Below, in pieces: positions 1-12,228 of a stretch of 64,000 nt of DNA. The notes under the pieces are model-generated. The model was not told the DNA's origin, made no database searches, and worked only from the letters and a program-made list of their open reading frames with translations. This stretch comes from Enoplolaimus lenunculus (Eukaryota > Nematoda > Enoplea > Enoplida > Thoracostomopsidae): positions 1 through 64,000 of the forward strand of contig JASANG010001958.1 of assembly GCA_030248215.1 (NCBI GenBank), in the 5' to 3' direction. The stretch's first letter is position 1. Each line of letters opens with the position of its first letter. The position numbers were made by a program, and so were the translations under genes.

Positions 1-379
1 GTTTAAGCTTACTGTTTCTAATTAGCAGAAAAACGTTACCACCCTGATCTTTACATGGACCCATAAAGCTTAGACTCAAGCTTAAACAAAGTGAAAATTA
101 AGCATATACAGATATTGAGGATTAGGCAACCGTTAAACCTGATTCTGAAATTAGGCTTTTTGATAACTTTTTGCGGAAGAAGGTTGCGATAAATCAAAAC
201 TTTTAAGATAAAAGAAATTCATTCAGGTAAGCGTTCTTCTTGGCTACTAGAATAAGCCAATAGGCTTCATTCGTTTTTTATGCCGGTAGGGTGGAGCTAT
301 CCTTATTGACTATTTTAATACCGTCTCCGGTACGGGACGGCAACGCATGGGATTTCCGCATGGCACCGCATAACAGTTT

Positions 380-797
380 GGGCCCATGTTTTGTAGATCA
401 AGGGCGGAACGTTTTTCTGTTGGACTGCAAGAGTAACCTAGGCTTTAAACTAATTTTTTTGCTTGGCTTAGGTTTAGGTTTAGGAATAGGCTCATTCTTA
501 GGCTTAGACTTAGGCATAGGCTTAGGCGTAGGCATAGGCTTAGGCGTCGGAATATGCTCATTCTTACGCTTAGGCTTAGGCTTAGGCTTAGGCTTAGGAA
601 TATGCTCATTGTTACGCTAAGGCTTAGGCTTAGTTTTAGGCTTAGGAATATGTTCATTGTTACGCTAAGGCTTAGGCTTAGTTTTAGGCTTAGGAATATG
701 CTCATTGTTACGCTTAGTCTTAGGTTTAGGCTTACCGAGGCGTTGGCTTAGGAATATGCTTGTAATACTTTTCCGGCCCTGTTCTTTACATTGGTCC
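380..797 (+). mobile_element. GGCC/TTAGGC-core element, type 1 (left arm)
   Basis: Starts GGGCCCATG with a CGGAACGTTTTTCTG motif and ends CTTTACATTGGTCC; the core is an imperfect TTAGGC array interspersed with AATATGCTCATT. The same element is mirrored at about 7617-8034. Confidence 0.75.
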
Positions 798-1032
798 TAA
801 TTTGTAACGAAAAATTGTTTAACTTTCAGCGTCGCAGAATAAGTATAACGCCACCCATAATACAGTGATACTGCAATTAGCTGAAACAGCAATATGTAAT
901 ATTAATATTTTCGATTTATTAATATATTTGTGTATGATGTGCAATTTTAGAGTAAAAATTTCGAAGAAATTGAACAGTTGGGCTTTTAGTTGGATCTTGA
1001 GATGTAGGGGTGAACGTTGTGGAAAGGTCATA

Positions 1033-1232
1033 GCCAATGTAAAGAACAGGGGTGGAACAGTATTATAAGCATATTCCTAAGCCTAAGCCTAAGCCTAAAC
1101 CTAAAGCGTGAGAATGAGCATATTCCTAAGCCTAGGCCTAAGCCACGCTAACAAATAAGCCTATAGCCTAAGCTTTACTCTATCGCATTCCACACACACA
1201 AAATCTTGCCGCCCCTGATCTTTACATGGGCC
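1033..1232 (-). mobile_element. GGCC/TTAGGC-core element, type 1 (left arm)
   Basis: Opens GCCAATGTAAAGAACAGG, has a short AAGCCT array, and closes GATCTTTACATGGGCC. Mirrored at about 7182-7381. Confidence 0.75.
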
Positions 1233-1750
1233 AAGATCAGAGTGTGACCGGATATTAAATCTACCGGATACCTAATCCGAATTTGTGGATTTCGTTGCTA
1301 TAATTGAAACTGCATATCAACCGGATAGAAGATTTAAATTTGTAGAACTTAAAGTATTTGAGTTGTGCAAATGTATATATTCATTGAGTTAAAGTTAAAT
1401 GTTAGCATAAATTATTCATTTTTTACTTCAGTGTATCAAAACTTTAACTTTTTGACTCGCCCAAAAATGCATTCGCAGCAAAATGTCAAAGATGATTTAC
1501 TTGAAAAAAATCTGTTTTATAAAATTTGGAACAGTCACCGTCAATATCCGGTATCCAGTAGACTTATACCGGAACCGGATATCGATTTTTTGCCGGATAT
1601 TGAACGGATTCAGATATTTGGTCTCGACCTGAGAAAGGGTAAACTCACAAACTATTTCATGCGTAGCTGACAGAAGGTTGGTTTCACCGCAGAGAATGTC
1701 ATAGAGTAAGCTTAAAGCTTTAGACTATTTTTTGCTTAGGCTCAGGCCTA

Positions 1751-2165
1751 CTGTAGTAACCCGAATAAGACAGGGGACTGATATTTATTTGGCCTCTTCA
1801 GAGGGTACCCATCTGTTGCACTGTTAGTTATTTTCAACCCACCCTTCACCACCCTTCGTTACTGATATATATGCCGGTATTGCAACCATAAGTTGAATTA
1901 AACGTTTTTTGCCTTGTTTCAAAAGCTTGAGCGCTAATGCAAGGTTATACTTGGAATGTTATTTTCAAAACTTAAAATTTCCAACTCAATTTTATTTTGT
2001 CCTGGAGTCATTTATGCGCTACAATTAGGGATAATTAACATTTATGGACTCTAATTAAGAGTTAGGATCTCTATCCGTTTACGGACTCTTATTAGGGATA
2101 CGGACTCCTATTGATTGGGACTCAAAATGGAGACGCCCTCTTATTACCCTCTGGGGTCACTACAG
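1751..2165. mobile_element. CTGTAGTGACCC-type inverted-repeat element (left arm)
   Basis: Ends are CTGTAGTAACCCGAATAAG and its inverse (GGGTCACTACAG), flanked by TA on both sides, as expected for Tc1/mariner-type insertion. No transposase. Mirrored at about 6249-6663; related copies at 4553-4965, 44635-44823 and 62271-62716. Confidence 0.7.
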
Positions 2166-2546
2166 TACGCTTAGTCGTAGGTTTAGGCTGAACCTTACAC
2201 ATAGACATGTAATTGTTACAGTCCTAAAGCTATACATGGGTCACTCAACCTTAGGCTTTAATTATTGTTTAGGCATAATGCGATGTCCGAAGAATAACCG
2301 TACGCCCAGGGGTAAATATTAGAAATTTAGACTAACTTTTTGCTTAGACTTAATAGGCTTAGGTATAAAGCTCATTCTTACGCCTTAGACTTAAGCTTAT
2401 GCTTAGGACTATGCTTATACTATATACTGTTACGGCCGTGTTCTATACATTGGCCAAAAAAGGTGTACAAAGACCCAAATGTCTCAAGCCTACGATTTTT
2501 AAACCAGTTTTACCGGGCGTCTTCCGGAATTTATCTATGCGTTTTC

Positions 2547-2707
2547 GGCCCATGTTAAGGTCAGGGGTGGAGAGTTTTTCTGTCGGACTAGAATAGAGTT
2601 AGCTTAAGCTTTATACTATTTTTTGGCTTTGCTTAGGCTTTAGCCGTTAGGTTTAGGTTTAGGAATATGCTTATAATACAGTTGCGCCCCTGTTCTTTAA
2701 ATTGCCC
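2547..2707 (+). mobile_element. GGCC/TTAGGC-core element, short copy (left arm)
   Basis: Opens GGCCCATGTTAAGGTCAGG, with the CTTAAGCTTTA motif and a brief TTAGG core, and closes CCCCTGTTCTTTAAATTG. Mirrored at about 5707-5867. A decayed relative lies at about 2290-2455 (mirror 5959-6124). Confidence 0.65.
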
Positions 2708-2759
2708 GCAATTTCTAATTGAAATTACTTAACCCTTTCTCACATAATTATTTTCAATT

Positions 2760-3100
2760 TCATATGAGATGCACTTTCAAGCTAAGATTCGATCCCCAGT
2801 CTCTCGGATGGGCGCGTTTACGATGATGCCATGCAGCAATTTCTGCGCGTTGCTGTACATAGAGCATTAAAGATACTAGAAGAATTTTTTCATTAACCCT
2901 TTCTCCATGATGTTTTCAATTTCATATGAGATGCACTTTTTCAAGCTAAGATTGATCCCCAGTCTCTCGGGTGGGCGCGTTTACGATGACCACTCAGCTA
3001 TTGGAGCTTGATGCTCGAGCCCAAAAGGGCTCTCACGTCTTGAAGAGATTTTGCACTGCACATGTATGTTACAAAATATTAAACACTGCTCACAGTGTCT
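2760..3100 (-). repeat. tRNA-derived SINE-like repeat, two linked partial copies (left arm)
   Basis: On the minus strand, CTGAGTGGT (A-box-like) is followed by GGGGATCGAATC (B-box-like) at the spacing of a tRNA, then AAGCTAAGATT complement and a tail near AGAAAGGGTTAA. A second partial copy precedes it. The mirror copy is on the plus strand at about 5310-5690. Confidence 0.6.
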
Positions 3101-3795
3101 GTGTTGCTCATATATTGCTTGTATTTAGTTGCTTATAGTATACTCTATGAGTTGAAGGGTCAATTCAATTAACTCTTCAATTATTTAGTTCACAACTTGT
3201 CTAGCTTTGGAAGTTGTTCCATAGACACGACTAATGTATTGCCACACAAAACTAACGAAAAAATTCGACCAAGATTTTTTGCAGGCATCTTTATGCAATC
3301 ATTTTGTGAACCCTGTGTAAAACGGAAAACAGATTTTATGTAAATTTTCAGTCATATCATCAACATTTCGGCTCATATTAGTGGTAAAGTTCTACTCAGT
3401 AAGCCTATGCTTAGGCCTAAGCATTAAAGTTTAAGACTAAGCCTATACAAAAGCCTACTGTATTGACCCGAATAAGAGGCGGGACCTGATATTTATTAGC
3501 CTAGAGGAAGACCCTCCAGTATGGAGAAATTTGTTACGCACTGTCATCTTATTTTTAACCCAACCTCTGCCGCCCTCTCGTTTCCATAAAGTACTATTCA
3601 GGTACCTTATTCCGTTGAGTTGAACATTTATTTTTTTTCTGTTAGTAATTAGCTATACAAATACTAGCTACTAGTCATAATAAGACTATAGGTATGTACT
3701 TTCAAATTTAAGTACGCTTTAAGCTCGAACTCAAATTTTTGGTCCTAACTCATTTATGCCCTAAAAATTATAATATCATGTTTATGGACTCTCTA

Positions 3796-4619
3796 AAGAA
3801 CTCACAGCAGCAAAAAAACACAACCCCTCAATCCCCAAACAAAAGGCACCGCAAGCCAAGCCAAACAAAACAAAAACCCAAAAGCCAAAAAAACAAAGCC
3901 AAACAAAATCGAAAGCACACAAAACAAAGCTCCACAAAAAAAGCATCAAGACAAAACCCCAAAAAACAACAAAACAAAAAAAAAACAACAAAGCCAAAAA
4001 CAAAAATATATATCCGGTTACACCCTAGCTATACATACATCCTTCTTCGAAGAATGAAAAAAACCCAACAGCACCTTTTGACAAAAAACAAAGTTTGACT
4101 GCTAAAATCGTGATCTACGGATAGTCAGATTTCATATTTGTAGGAAAAATACAGAAAATGTCTATTTGGAAAATTTGAACCCTACTATAGTGGCCTGTCC
4201 ACTGCGAGACATAGCGACTGAGAAACTTCGAGTCTTAAGGCTTGGGATCAGGGTGTTACAAATAAGCTAAAACTTTCGTTTTGCTTATGCGTGGTTCACG
4301 TTATAACTGGGGCAACCCGGAACACGTTTTGTCCCTATGACAATAGCTGGTAAACATTTTGTCGGCACGTTTATCCGCTATCAGATTAAAAAAAATTGAA
4401 TAGTCTGCGATCCTGATGCGATATTTGTATCTGCACAGCCGCTCTTCAGATCACAACATTTTATGTTGACGCCAAATCAACTTGGACAAAACGAGTTCCA
4501 AGCTGCCCCAGTTATAACGTGAACCCCGCGTTAGCTTTAGCATTAGCCTTATTGTATTGACCCGAATTAGAGGGGTCCCCATGTCCGTATCCCTAATAAG
4601 AGTCCGTAACCGGATAGAG
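3796..4619. other. Unpaired spacer of the inverted repeat
   Basis: Symmetry stops inside a CTGTAGTGACCC-type element: the right copy (about 4553-4965) is complete while the left one (from 3458) is cut near 3795. About 3800-4005 is almost free of T on the plus strand and consists of A with C and some G. The rest holds no recognisable gene. Confidence 0.7.
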
Positions 4620-4965
4620 TCTCTAAACCCTAATTAGAGTCCATAAACATCAATTAACCTTTATTTTAGGGCATAAATGAGTCCAGGACCAAATAATTTG
4701 AGTTCGAAGCTTTAAAGCGCACTTAAATTTTGAAAGTACATTCCTAAGTATAACCTTGTATTATCGCTCAAGCTATTGACTCAAGAGAAATAAATGTTTA
4801 ATTCAACGGATAATTGCAGTACCGGATATATATCAGTAACGAAGGGCGGCAGAGGTTGGGTTAAAAATAAATAACAGTCCGTAACCGAATAACATGGGGG
4901 GTACCCTCTGGAGAGGCTAAATAAATATCAGTCCCGCCTCTTATTCGGGTCAATACAGTAGGCTT
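4553..4965. mobile_element. CTGTAGTGACCC-type element, central copy
   Basis: Decayed ends (TGTATTGACCCGAATTAGAG and CTTATTCGGGTCAATACA). The matching left-arm copy from 3458 is truncated at the spacer. Confidence 0.6.
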
Positions 4966-7900
4966 TTGTATAGGCTTAGTCTTAAACTTTAATGCTTAGG
5001 CCCAAGCATAGGCTTACTGAGTAGAACTTTACCACTAATATGGCCGAAATGTTGATGATTGACTCGAAAATTTACATAAAATCTGTTTCCGTTTTACACA
5101 GGGTTTCACAAATTGATTGCATAAAGATGCCTGCAAAAAATCTTGGTCGAATTTTTTCGTTGGTTTTCTGTGGCAATACATTAGTCGTGTCTATGGAACA
5201 ACTTCCAAAGCTTGACAAGTTGAACGAAATAATTGAAGAGTTAATTGAATTAACCCTTTAACTCATAGAGTATACTATAAGCAACTAAATACAAGCAATA
5301 TATGAGCAACACAGACACTGTGAGCAGTGTTTAATATTTGTAACATACATGTGCAGTGCAAAATCTCTTCAAGACGTGAGAGCCCTTTTGGGCTCGAGCA
5401 TCAAGCTCCAATAGCTGAGTGGTCATCGTAAACGCGCCCACCCGAGAGACTGGGGATCGAATCTTAGCTTGAAAGTGCATCTCATATGAAATTGAAAATA
5501 TTCATGTGAGAAAGGGTTAATGAAAAAATTCTTACTTAGTATCTTTAATGCTCTATGTACAGCAACGCGCAGAAATTGCTGCATGGCATCATCGTAAACG
5601 CGCCCATCCGAGAGACTGGGGATCGAATCTTAGCTTGAAAGTGCATCTCATATGAAATTGAAAATAATTATGTGAGAAAGGGTTAAGTAATTTCAATTAG
5701 AAATTGCGGGCAATTTAAAGAACAGGGGCGCAACTGTATTATAAGCATATTCCTAAACCTAAACCTAACGGCTAAAGCCTAAGCAAAGCCAAAAAATAGT
5801 ATAAAGCTTAAGCTAACTCTATTCTAGTCCGACAGAAAAACTCTCCACCCCTGACCTTAACATGGGCCGAAAACGCATAGCTAAATTCCGGAAGACGCCG
5901 GTAGAACTGGTTTAAAAATCGTAGGCTTGAGACATTTGGGTCTTTGTACACCTTTTTTGGCCAATGTATAGAACACGGCCGTAACAGTATATAGTATAAG
6001 CATAGTCCTAAGCATAAGCTTAAGTCTAAGGCGTAAGAATGAGCTTTATACCTAAGCCTATTAAGTCTAAGCAAAAAGTTAGTCTAAATTTCTAATATTT
6101 ACCCCTGGGCGTACGGTTATTCTTCGGACATCGCATTATGCCTAAACAATAATTAAAGCCTAAGGTTGAGTGACCCATGTATAGCTTTAGGACTGTAACA
6201 ATTACATGTCTATGTGTAAGGTTCAGCCTAAACCTACGACTAAGCGTACTGTAGTGACCCCAGAGGGGTAATAAGAGGGCGTCTCCATTTTGAGTCCCAA
6301 TCAATAGGAGTCCGTATCCCTAATAAGAGTCCGTAAACGGATAGAGATCCTAACTCTTAATTAGAGTCCATAAATGTTAATTATCCCTAATTGTAGCGCA
6401 TAAATGACTCCAGGACAAAATAAAATTGAGTTGGAAATTTTAAGTTTTGAAAATAACATTCCAAGTATAACCTTGCATTAGCGCTCAAGCTTTTGAAACA
6501 ATGCAAAAAACGTTTAATTCAACTTATGGTTGCAATACCGGATATATATCAGTAACGAAGGGTGGTGAAGGGTGGGTTGAAAATAACTAACAGTGCAACA
6601 GATGGGTACCCTCTGAAGAAGCCAAATAAATATCAGTCCCCTGTCTTATTCGGGTTACTACAGTAGGCCTGAGCCTAAGCAAAAAATAGTCTAAAGCTTT
6701 AAGCTTACTCTATGACATTCTCTGCGGTGAAACCAACCTTCTGTCAGCTACGCATGAAATAGTTTATGAGTTTACCCTTTCTCAGGTCGAGACCAAATAT
6801 CTGAATCCGTTCAATATCCGGCAAAAAATCGATATCCGGTTCCGGTATAAGTCTACTGGATACCGGATATTGACGGTGACTGTTCCAAATTTTATAAAAC
6901 AGATTTTTTTCAAGTAAATCATCTTTGACATTTTGCTGCGAATGCATTTTTGGGCGAGTCAAAAAGTTAAAGTTTTGATACACTGAAGTAAAAAATGAAT
7001 AATTTATGCTAACATTTAACTTTAACTCAATGAATATATACATTTGCACAACTCAAATACTTTAAGTTCTACAAATTTAAATCTTCTATCCGGTTGATAT
7101 TCAGTTTCAATTATAGCAACGAAATCCACAAATTCGGATTAGGTATCCGGTAGATTTAATATCCGGTCACACTCTGATCTTGGCCGATGTAAAGATCAGG
7201 GGCGGCAAGATTTTGTGTGTGTGGAATGCGATAGAGTAAAGCTTAGGCTATAGGCTTATTTGTTAGCGTGGCTTAGGCCTAGGCTTAGGAATATGCTCAT
7301 TCTTACGCTTTAGGTTTAGGCTTAGGCTTAGGCTTAGGAATATGCTTATAATACTGTTCCACCCCTGTTCTTTACATTGGCTATGACCTTTCCACAACGT
7401 TCACCCCTACATCTCAAGATCCAACTAAAAGCCCAACTGTTCAATTTCTTCGAAATTTTTACTCTAAAATTGCACATCATACACAAATATATTAATAAAT
7501 CGAAAATATTAATATTACATATTGCTGTTTCAGCTAATTGCAGTATCACTGTATTATGGGAGGCGTTATACTTATTCTGCGACGCTGAAAGTTAAACAAT
7601 TTTTCGTTACAAATTAGGACCAATGTAAAGAACAGGGCCGGAAAAGTATTACAAGCATATTCCTAAGCCAACGCCTCGGTAAGCCTAAACCTAAGACTAA
7701 GCGTAACAATGAGCATATTCCTAAGCCTAAAACTAAGCCTAAGCCTTAGCGTAACAATGAACATATTCCTAAGCCTAAAACTAAGCCTAAGCCTTAGCGT
7801 AACAATGAGCATATTCCTAAGCCTAAGCCTAAGCCTAAGCCTAAGCGTAAGAATGAGCATATTCCGACGCCTAAGCCTATGCCTACGCCTAAGCCTATGC

Positions 7901-8414
7901 CTAAGTCTAAGCCTAAGAATGAGCCTATTCCTAAGCCTAAGCCTAAGCCAAGCAAAAAATTAGTCTAAAGCCTAAGCTTACTCTATTGCAGTCCAACAGA
8001 AAAACGTTCCGCCCCTGATCTATAAACATGGGCCCAAACTTTTATGCGGTGCCATGCGGAAATTCCATGCGTTGCCGTCCCGTACCGGAGACGGTATTAA
8101 AATAGTCAATAAGGATAGCTCCACCCTAACGGCATAAAAAACGAAATAAGCCTATTGGCTTATCTTAGTAGCCAAGAAGAACGCTTACCTGAATGAATTT
8201 CTTTTATCTTAGAAAGTTTCTATTTATCGCATCCTTCTTGCGTAAACAGTTATCAAAAAGCCTAATTTCAGAATCAGGTTTACTCGTTGCCTAATCCTCA
8301 ATATCTGTATATGCTTCATTTTCAATTTGAGTTTAAGCTTGAGTCTAAGCTTTATGGGTCCATGTAAAGATCAGGGGCGGAACGTTTTTCTGTGAGACTA
8401 GAAAACAGTAAGCT
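4620..8414. repeat. Right arm of the giant inverted repeat
   Basis: Reverse complement of the left arm; axis near 4207. Examples: the block at 1365-1670 recurs reversed at 6744-7049, and 865-1068 recurs at 7346-7549. Mismatches such as Thr/Ile in the shadow translation of the first block show true divergence and not an exact copy. Confidence 0.95.
5310..5690 (+). repeat. tRNA-derived SINE-like repeat (right arm)
   Basis: Contains a GAGCCCTTTTGGGCTC hairpin, then AAGCTCC, TAGCTGAGTGGT (A box) and GGGGATCGAATC (B box). Same order as the copy at 43221-43388. Confidence 0.6.
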
Positions 8415-8615
8415 TAAACTTTAGACTTATTTTTTTATTCCTTCTTACGCTCAGGCTTAGGCTTAGGCTTAGGCTCAGGCTTAGGCTTAGGCTTAGGCTT
8501 AGGCTTAGGGTTAGGCTTAGGCTTAGGCTTAGGCTTAGGCAATAGGCTTAGGCTTAGGCTTAGGCTTAGGCTTAGGAATATGCTTATAATACTGTTCCGC
8601 CCCTACATTGTGACC
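8357..8615 (+). mobile_element. GGCC/TTAGGC-core element, type 1, with perfect 8-bp flanking duplication
   Basis: Opens GGTCCATGTAAAGATCAGG and closes GTTCCGCCCCTACATTGTGACC, flanked by GCTTTATG at 8349-8356 and 8616-8623. The core is a nearly regular TTAGGC array. The left-arm partner ends at base 57 with CATAAAGC at 58-65, so the insertion predates the inverted duplication. Confidence 0.88.
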
Positions 8616-8623
8616 GCTTTATG

Positions 8624-9268
8624 ATAAGCCTATTCACGCGTTCGTGCACGAATGTTGTCTATTTCGTCTCAAATTTAACTTCCACCTGGGATTCAAACTA
8701 CCAGTCTTCCGTCTTGGAGGAAACTCGTTACTTAATAGCCATAGGAGCTTGGCGCTCTAGCCCTATGGGGCTCCGATATCTTGTGCAGATGTACTGCACA
8801 TACATACGTGTAATAATTGCTAAGCACTGTGCATTTTATTGCGTTCTTACTGCATATTATGTATACATATACACACATATTATATATATATAATTTGCAA
8901 TTAGTTACTCATAGTATATCCAAGACTTAACTGCTATGTTTAAATTTGAAAGACTAAATCGCAAGCCTAAACCTTTTCGAATACAATTCAATATATAAAA
9001 CATCAAAAAATTACATTTTAAAGAATACAATAAAAGCAAAAAAAACAACAACATATAAATATAATTGCAATTAATACACACATAAATAGATATGAAACTG
9101 CAAAATTGCAAAGATATGCAAGCTAAAAGTGAAGCGGTACCAAAACAAGCGATAGAGACAAAGCTAATAGAAAACAGAAAAAAAAACAGACATTACAAAC
9201 CAAATAGCGTTTGTTAGTTATGGGGGCCTGCCCTCCGGTAAACAGGTGAACTTAGAGAGACGGGCGGA
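8624..9268. other. Gene-free stretch with a decayed SINE
   Basis: About 8670-8800 (minus strand) resembles the SINE at 43221-43388, including a GAGCCCC/GGGGCTC-type hairpin and GAATCCCAGG. Then AT-rich sequence with TA microsatellite. No gene seen. Confidence 0.4.
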
Positions 9269-9355
9269 CCCGTAGCCAAAGGGGGGACAGGAGGGGCTTA
9301 GTCTCCCTGGAATAATTTTGGCACCCCCTAGAAAATTTTTAACCGTGTTTGTAAC
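9269..9355. mobile_element. Truncated CCCGTAGCC-type element
   Basis: One end (ACCCGTAGCCAAAGG) and part of the interior (CCTAGAAAATTTTTAACC) are present; the opposite end is missing. Confidence 0.55.
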
Positions 9356-9415
9356 TTAAACGGAAACCCGTGTATGTGCCTTACGAAAAATGTTAAGCCT
9401 CCGGCAAGGTTTCCT

Positions 9416-9669
9416 CACTGTAAATTTCAGTTAGTTGATTTTAACTCAGAATGAATTGAATCTCTCAGTTTGAGTTAGGACTGTCAGAACTCCGAATTTT
9501 GAGTTGATTTAATTCATTCTGAGTTAATAAATCAACTCACCACGCGTCAACTCAACCCAGAGTGAGAATGAACTCAATTCAGAGTGAGTTAATGTTTACT
9601 GATATTAGTTCAGAAATAATCAACTCGCAAGCTGAATTGATTAATCAACGCATTGGGATTTTTACAGTG
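9416..9669. mobile_element. CACTGTAAATTTCAG-type inverted-repeat element
   Basis: Begins CACTGTAAATTTCAGTTAG and ends ATTTTTACAGTG. The body is built of GAGTTGATT/AATCAACTC units in both orientations, so it can fold on itself. Relatives at about 54628-54839, 57960-58158 and 59803-59962. Confidence 0.65.
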
Positions 9670-9943
9670 CTGACTGGGAATCATAGACTTAACCATAGGC
9701 TAAGGATTAGATTTATGTTCAGGTTTAGATTTACGGCTTAGGTTTAGGCTTAATAGGCAAACCCTGATAATTAACTAGGAAAAACAAAATATGGCAAGAA
9801 TATTCTTTATCACTAAATACACACAAGTTAAAATAAAGCAAAAAAATATATACGCGAGAGATTTCGATTATAAAGCGTTTGTTGCTATCAAGGGTCAACC
9901 CACTACGATCAGTAGTAAGAGTCAGGCAAAAGGCACCTGATAA

Positions 9944-10200
9944 TGGCTGGTTTATGAAACCATACTTAAGTACGACTTACAATTAAAGTACTTGCTAAGA
10001 AGGTACTTAACCATTCTATCTTGTAGAATAGTATTTAAGTAAATGCTTAAGTCACTAACTAGATTTGATGCGTTACAGACTAGCAAGTTTTGGCATAAAT
10101 AAGCTAGGAAAAATTGGAATAAACACGCCGTGTGGCTGCCTAACGAATCGAGCTTCAAAGGCTTTCAACTTATAAGGTAGGAAGTAACTTTAAAGCCAGT
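9944..10200. mobile_element. GGCTGGGTTT/ACTTAAGT-type element, decayed
   Basis: GGCTGGTTTATGAAACCATA start with runs of ACTTAAGTA in both orientations; complete relatives at 16683-17095, 21293-21684 and 43411-43783. Confidence 0.5.
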
Positions 10201-10270
10201 AAACCGACTACGTTTATAAAGTGTCTTCCTGGTATATGGAGTATGTATATCCAACACAAATGCTTGTAGC

Positions 10271-10526
10271 GGCCCATGCAAAGATCAGAGGCGGAACGGT
10301 TTTTCTCAGAGACTGGAATAGAGTGAGCATGAGCTTTAGACTTTTTTGCTTAAGCTTAGGCTTAGAGGTGTAGGCTCATTGTTACACTTTGGCTTAAGCT
10401 TACGCTTCGGTATAAGCTCGCTGGTACCCTTAGGCTTAGGCTTAGGTATGACCTCATTGTCACGCTCCGGTTTATTCTAAGGAATAGGCTTATACTACTG
10501 CTACGGTCATGTTGTATACATTGGCC
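10271..10526 (+). mobile_element. GGCC/TTAGGC-core element, type 1
   Basis: Opens GGCCCATGCAAAGATCAG, closes TGTTGTATACATTGGCC; decayed hexamer core. No clear flanking duplication. Confidence 0.75.
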
Positions 10527-11158
10527 GTGAACACAAGTCCTTGCCGTTAGAAGTTCGAAATAAATAGCAATTACGTTTAAAGCCCTATTCACACTTGCGT
10601 CACAAAAAAGCTCTGAAGTTATTGCAGCTGCAAATTATTCACTGTAATTCGTGCTATTTAATTACAAGTCGCTTGAATTTCTTGCACCTGCTAGTTTGAT
10701 TGATCAATTGGAATGTTCCTTTGAAAATACTTACAGTGGCAAGTATTTTGTTCACGTTACAGCTTCGAGTTCTCGCTGCCAAAACTTACACGTGTGAATG
10801 GGGCTTAAGTGGATTTACGTGATATAAAATCTCATTTATATTTTACGTGTAAGCATTTTCTTTTGTTTTCGGTTGGAATACTTTTAGACAATGTTTAGTA
10901 TACGTAAAATAGACTCAAATTAATTGTTTAGAACCATAAAAAGATACAAATATATACAATGAGACCTGGTCAAGATATCAACGTTGACCAATCAAAACAT
11001 ACAATAATGACCGAATCAAAGAAATCCTTCTTCGGATATTCTTTCATTTCTATATAAATAACGCTGGAACGCCAACAATACGTAATTTGGGTATAAACTA
11101 TTTAATACAGTAGCTAATTTTTCTAGTATTTAAACCCACGAGTCGCTAATAGAGTCTT
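10527..11158. other. Gene-free stretch
   Basis: AT-rich unique-looking sequence. A short repeat near 11062 (GCTGGAACGCC with TACGTAATTTGGG) recurs at 17577 and 47717. No gene or RNA recognised. Confidence 0.4.
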
Positions 11159-11588
11159 AGGGTTGCGCTATACTCGCCGCGGGGCGCCGGAAGATGCCGC
11201 CGCATGCCGCCACCCGGTGCGATTAAAAGTGGACCAAGTATAGAACAGGGCCGGATCGTTTTCCTGATGGCCTATAATAGAGTCAGTTTAAGCTTTAGAC
11301 TATTTTTTGCTTAGGTTTAAGCTTAGGTTTAGGCTTAGACCTAGGCTTAGGCTCATTCATACGCTTAGGCTTAGGCTTAGGAATAGGCTCATCTATACGC
11401 TTAGGCTACGGCTTAGGCTTAGGCTTACGAATATGCTTATACTAGTGTTGCGGCCCTGTTCTATACATGGTCCTAAAATGTTACACAAAATTGTTGCATG
11501 CCGCCAAATAGATTTTATCTACATTTTTGTTAGCAACGCATAGCGGCACGTGGCGGCGTCCGGCAGATCAAAGTATACCGCAACCTTT
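11159..11588. mobile_element. AGGGTTGCGCTATACT-type element split by another element
   Basis: Starts AGGGTTGCGCTATACTCG and ends AAGTATACCGCAACCTTT, an imperfect inverted pair, with GC-rich GCCGCC interior. It is interrupted by the element at 11231-11473. Confidence 0.65.
11231..11473 (+). mobile_element. GGCC/TTAGGC-core element, type 2, nested
   Basis: Opens GGACCAAGTATAGAACAGG and closes CTGTTCTATACATGGTCC. Its host is the element at 11159-11588. Confidence 0.75.
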
Positions 11589-12070
11589 AGACAAGAATAT
11601 GCAACTGGGTACATTCTGTATAAATAAGAAATCGCCAACGCATACTGGTCATTCGTTCTCGGCACCCATCGTTGGCAGCAGGCAAAACTTATTACCTAAT
11701 CTCAAAAAACAGGCCGACACAGTCCATATATATCCGTTGGGATGCTTAGGAATTAATTCTCTCTCAATCCTGGTTGAAATCGTTATTGTTTACGTAAAAA
11801 TAACAAACAAAATAGTTAAAAATAAAAAGAAACATACAACACAAAAACAGCTATACTAAAAAAACAAACAAAAACTGTCTCAAATTGAGTTTATACAACA
11901 GAATGATATGGTTTGCTCTTAGGAACACCTAAACAATATTTTTTTACATTTAAATATTAATATTAAGAAGAAATACTGCCGTAATAAAATTAACAATGAA
12001 GACAAATCAGGGACGGATCCAGGAAGTCCGAGCGCAATTACGAATATACTTATGTTTGTTCCATAGTAAC
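11589..12070. other. Gene-free stretch
   Basis: Contains a segment (ACAAGAATATGCAACTGGGT) that recurs reversed near 17220 and 52400, marking an unnamed dispersed repeat. Otherwise AT-rich with no gene. Confidence 0.35.
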
Positions 12071-12228
12071 CAGGCCCGTAGCCAGCTCACCTTGCTATGG
12101 GGGAGGTGGCTAAAAATTTTTTAGGAGGGGCATTTAAAGGTTTTCAATGACTTACATCTTCTAGGGGGGGGGCTAATTTTTTCCAGGGTGGGCTGAGCCC
12201 CCCTGGCCTTTCCGTGGCTACGGGCCCG
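12071..12228. mobile_element. CCCGTAGCC-type element with perfect 8-bp duplication
   Basis: CAGGCCCGTAGCCAGCTCAC to GGCTACGGGCCCG, flanked by ATAGTAAC at 12063-12070 and 12229-12236. CAG-type end plus 8-bp duplication suggests hAT-related mobilisation. No coding capacity. Confidence 0.85.

Larger units (their letters stand above)
1..3795. repeat. Left arm of a giant inverted repeat
   Basis: Position x in this arm corresponds to about 8414 minus x in the right arm, over the whole stretch from base 1 to about 3795. The arms match closely with scattered substitutions and small indels, and the same nested elements occur in both (TTAGGC-core elements, a CTGTAGTGACCC element, a tRNA-like SINE). 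The arm starts before the window. Confidence 0.95.

Noticed and set aside
1365-1670. 101-codon frame duplicated at 6744-7049
   Set aside because: The duplication is explained by the inverted repeat; the frame contains CCGGATAT repeat sequence and no recognisable domain.
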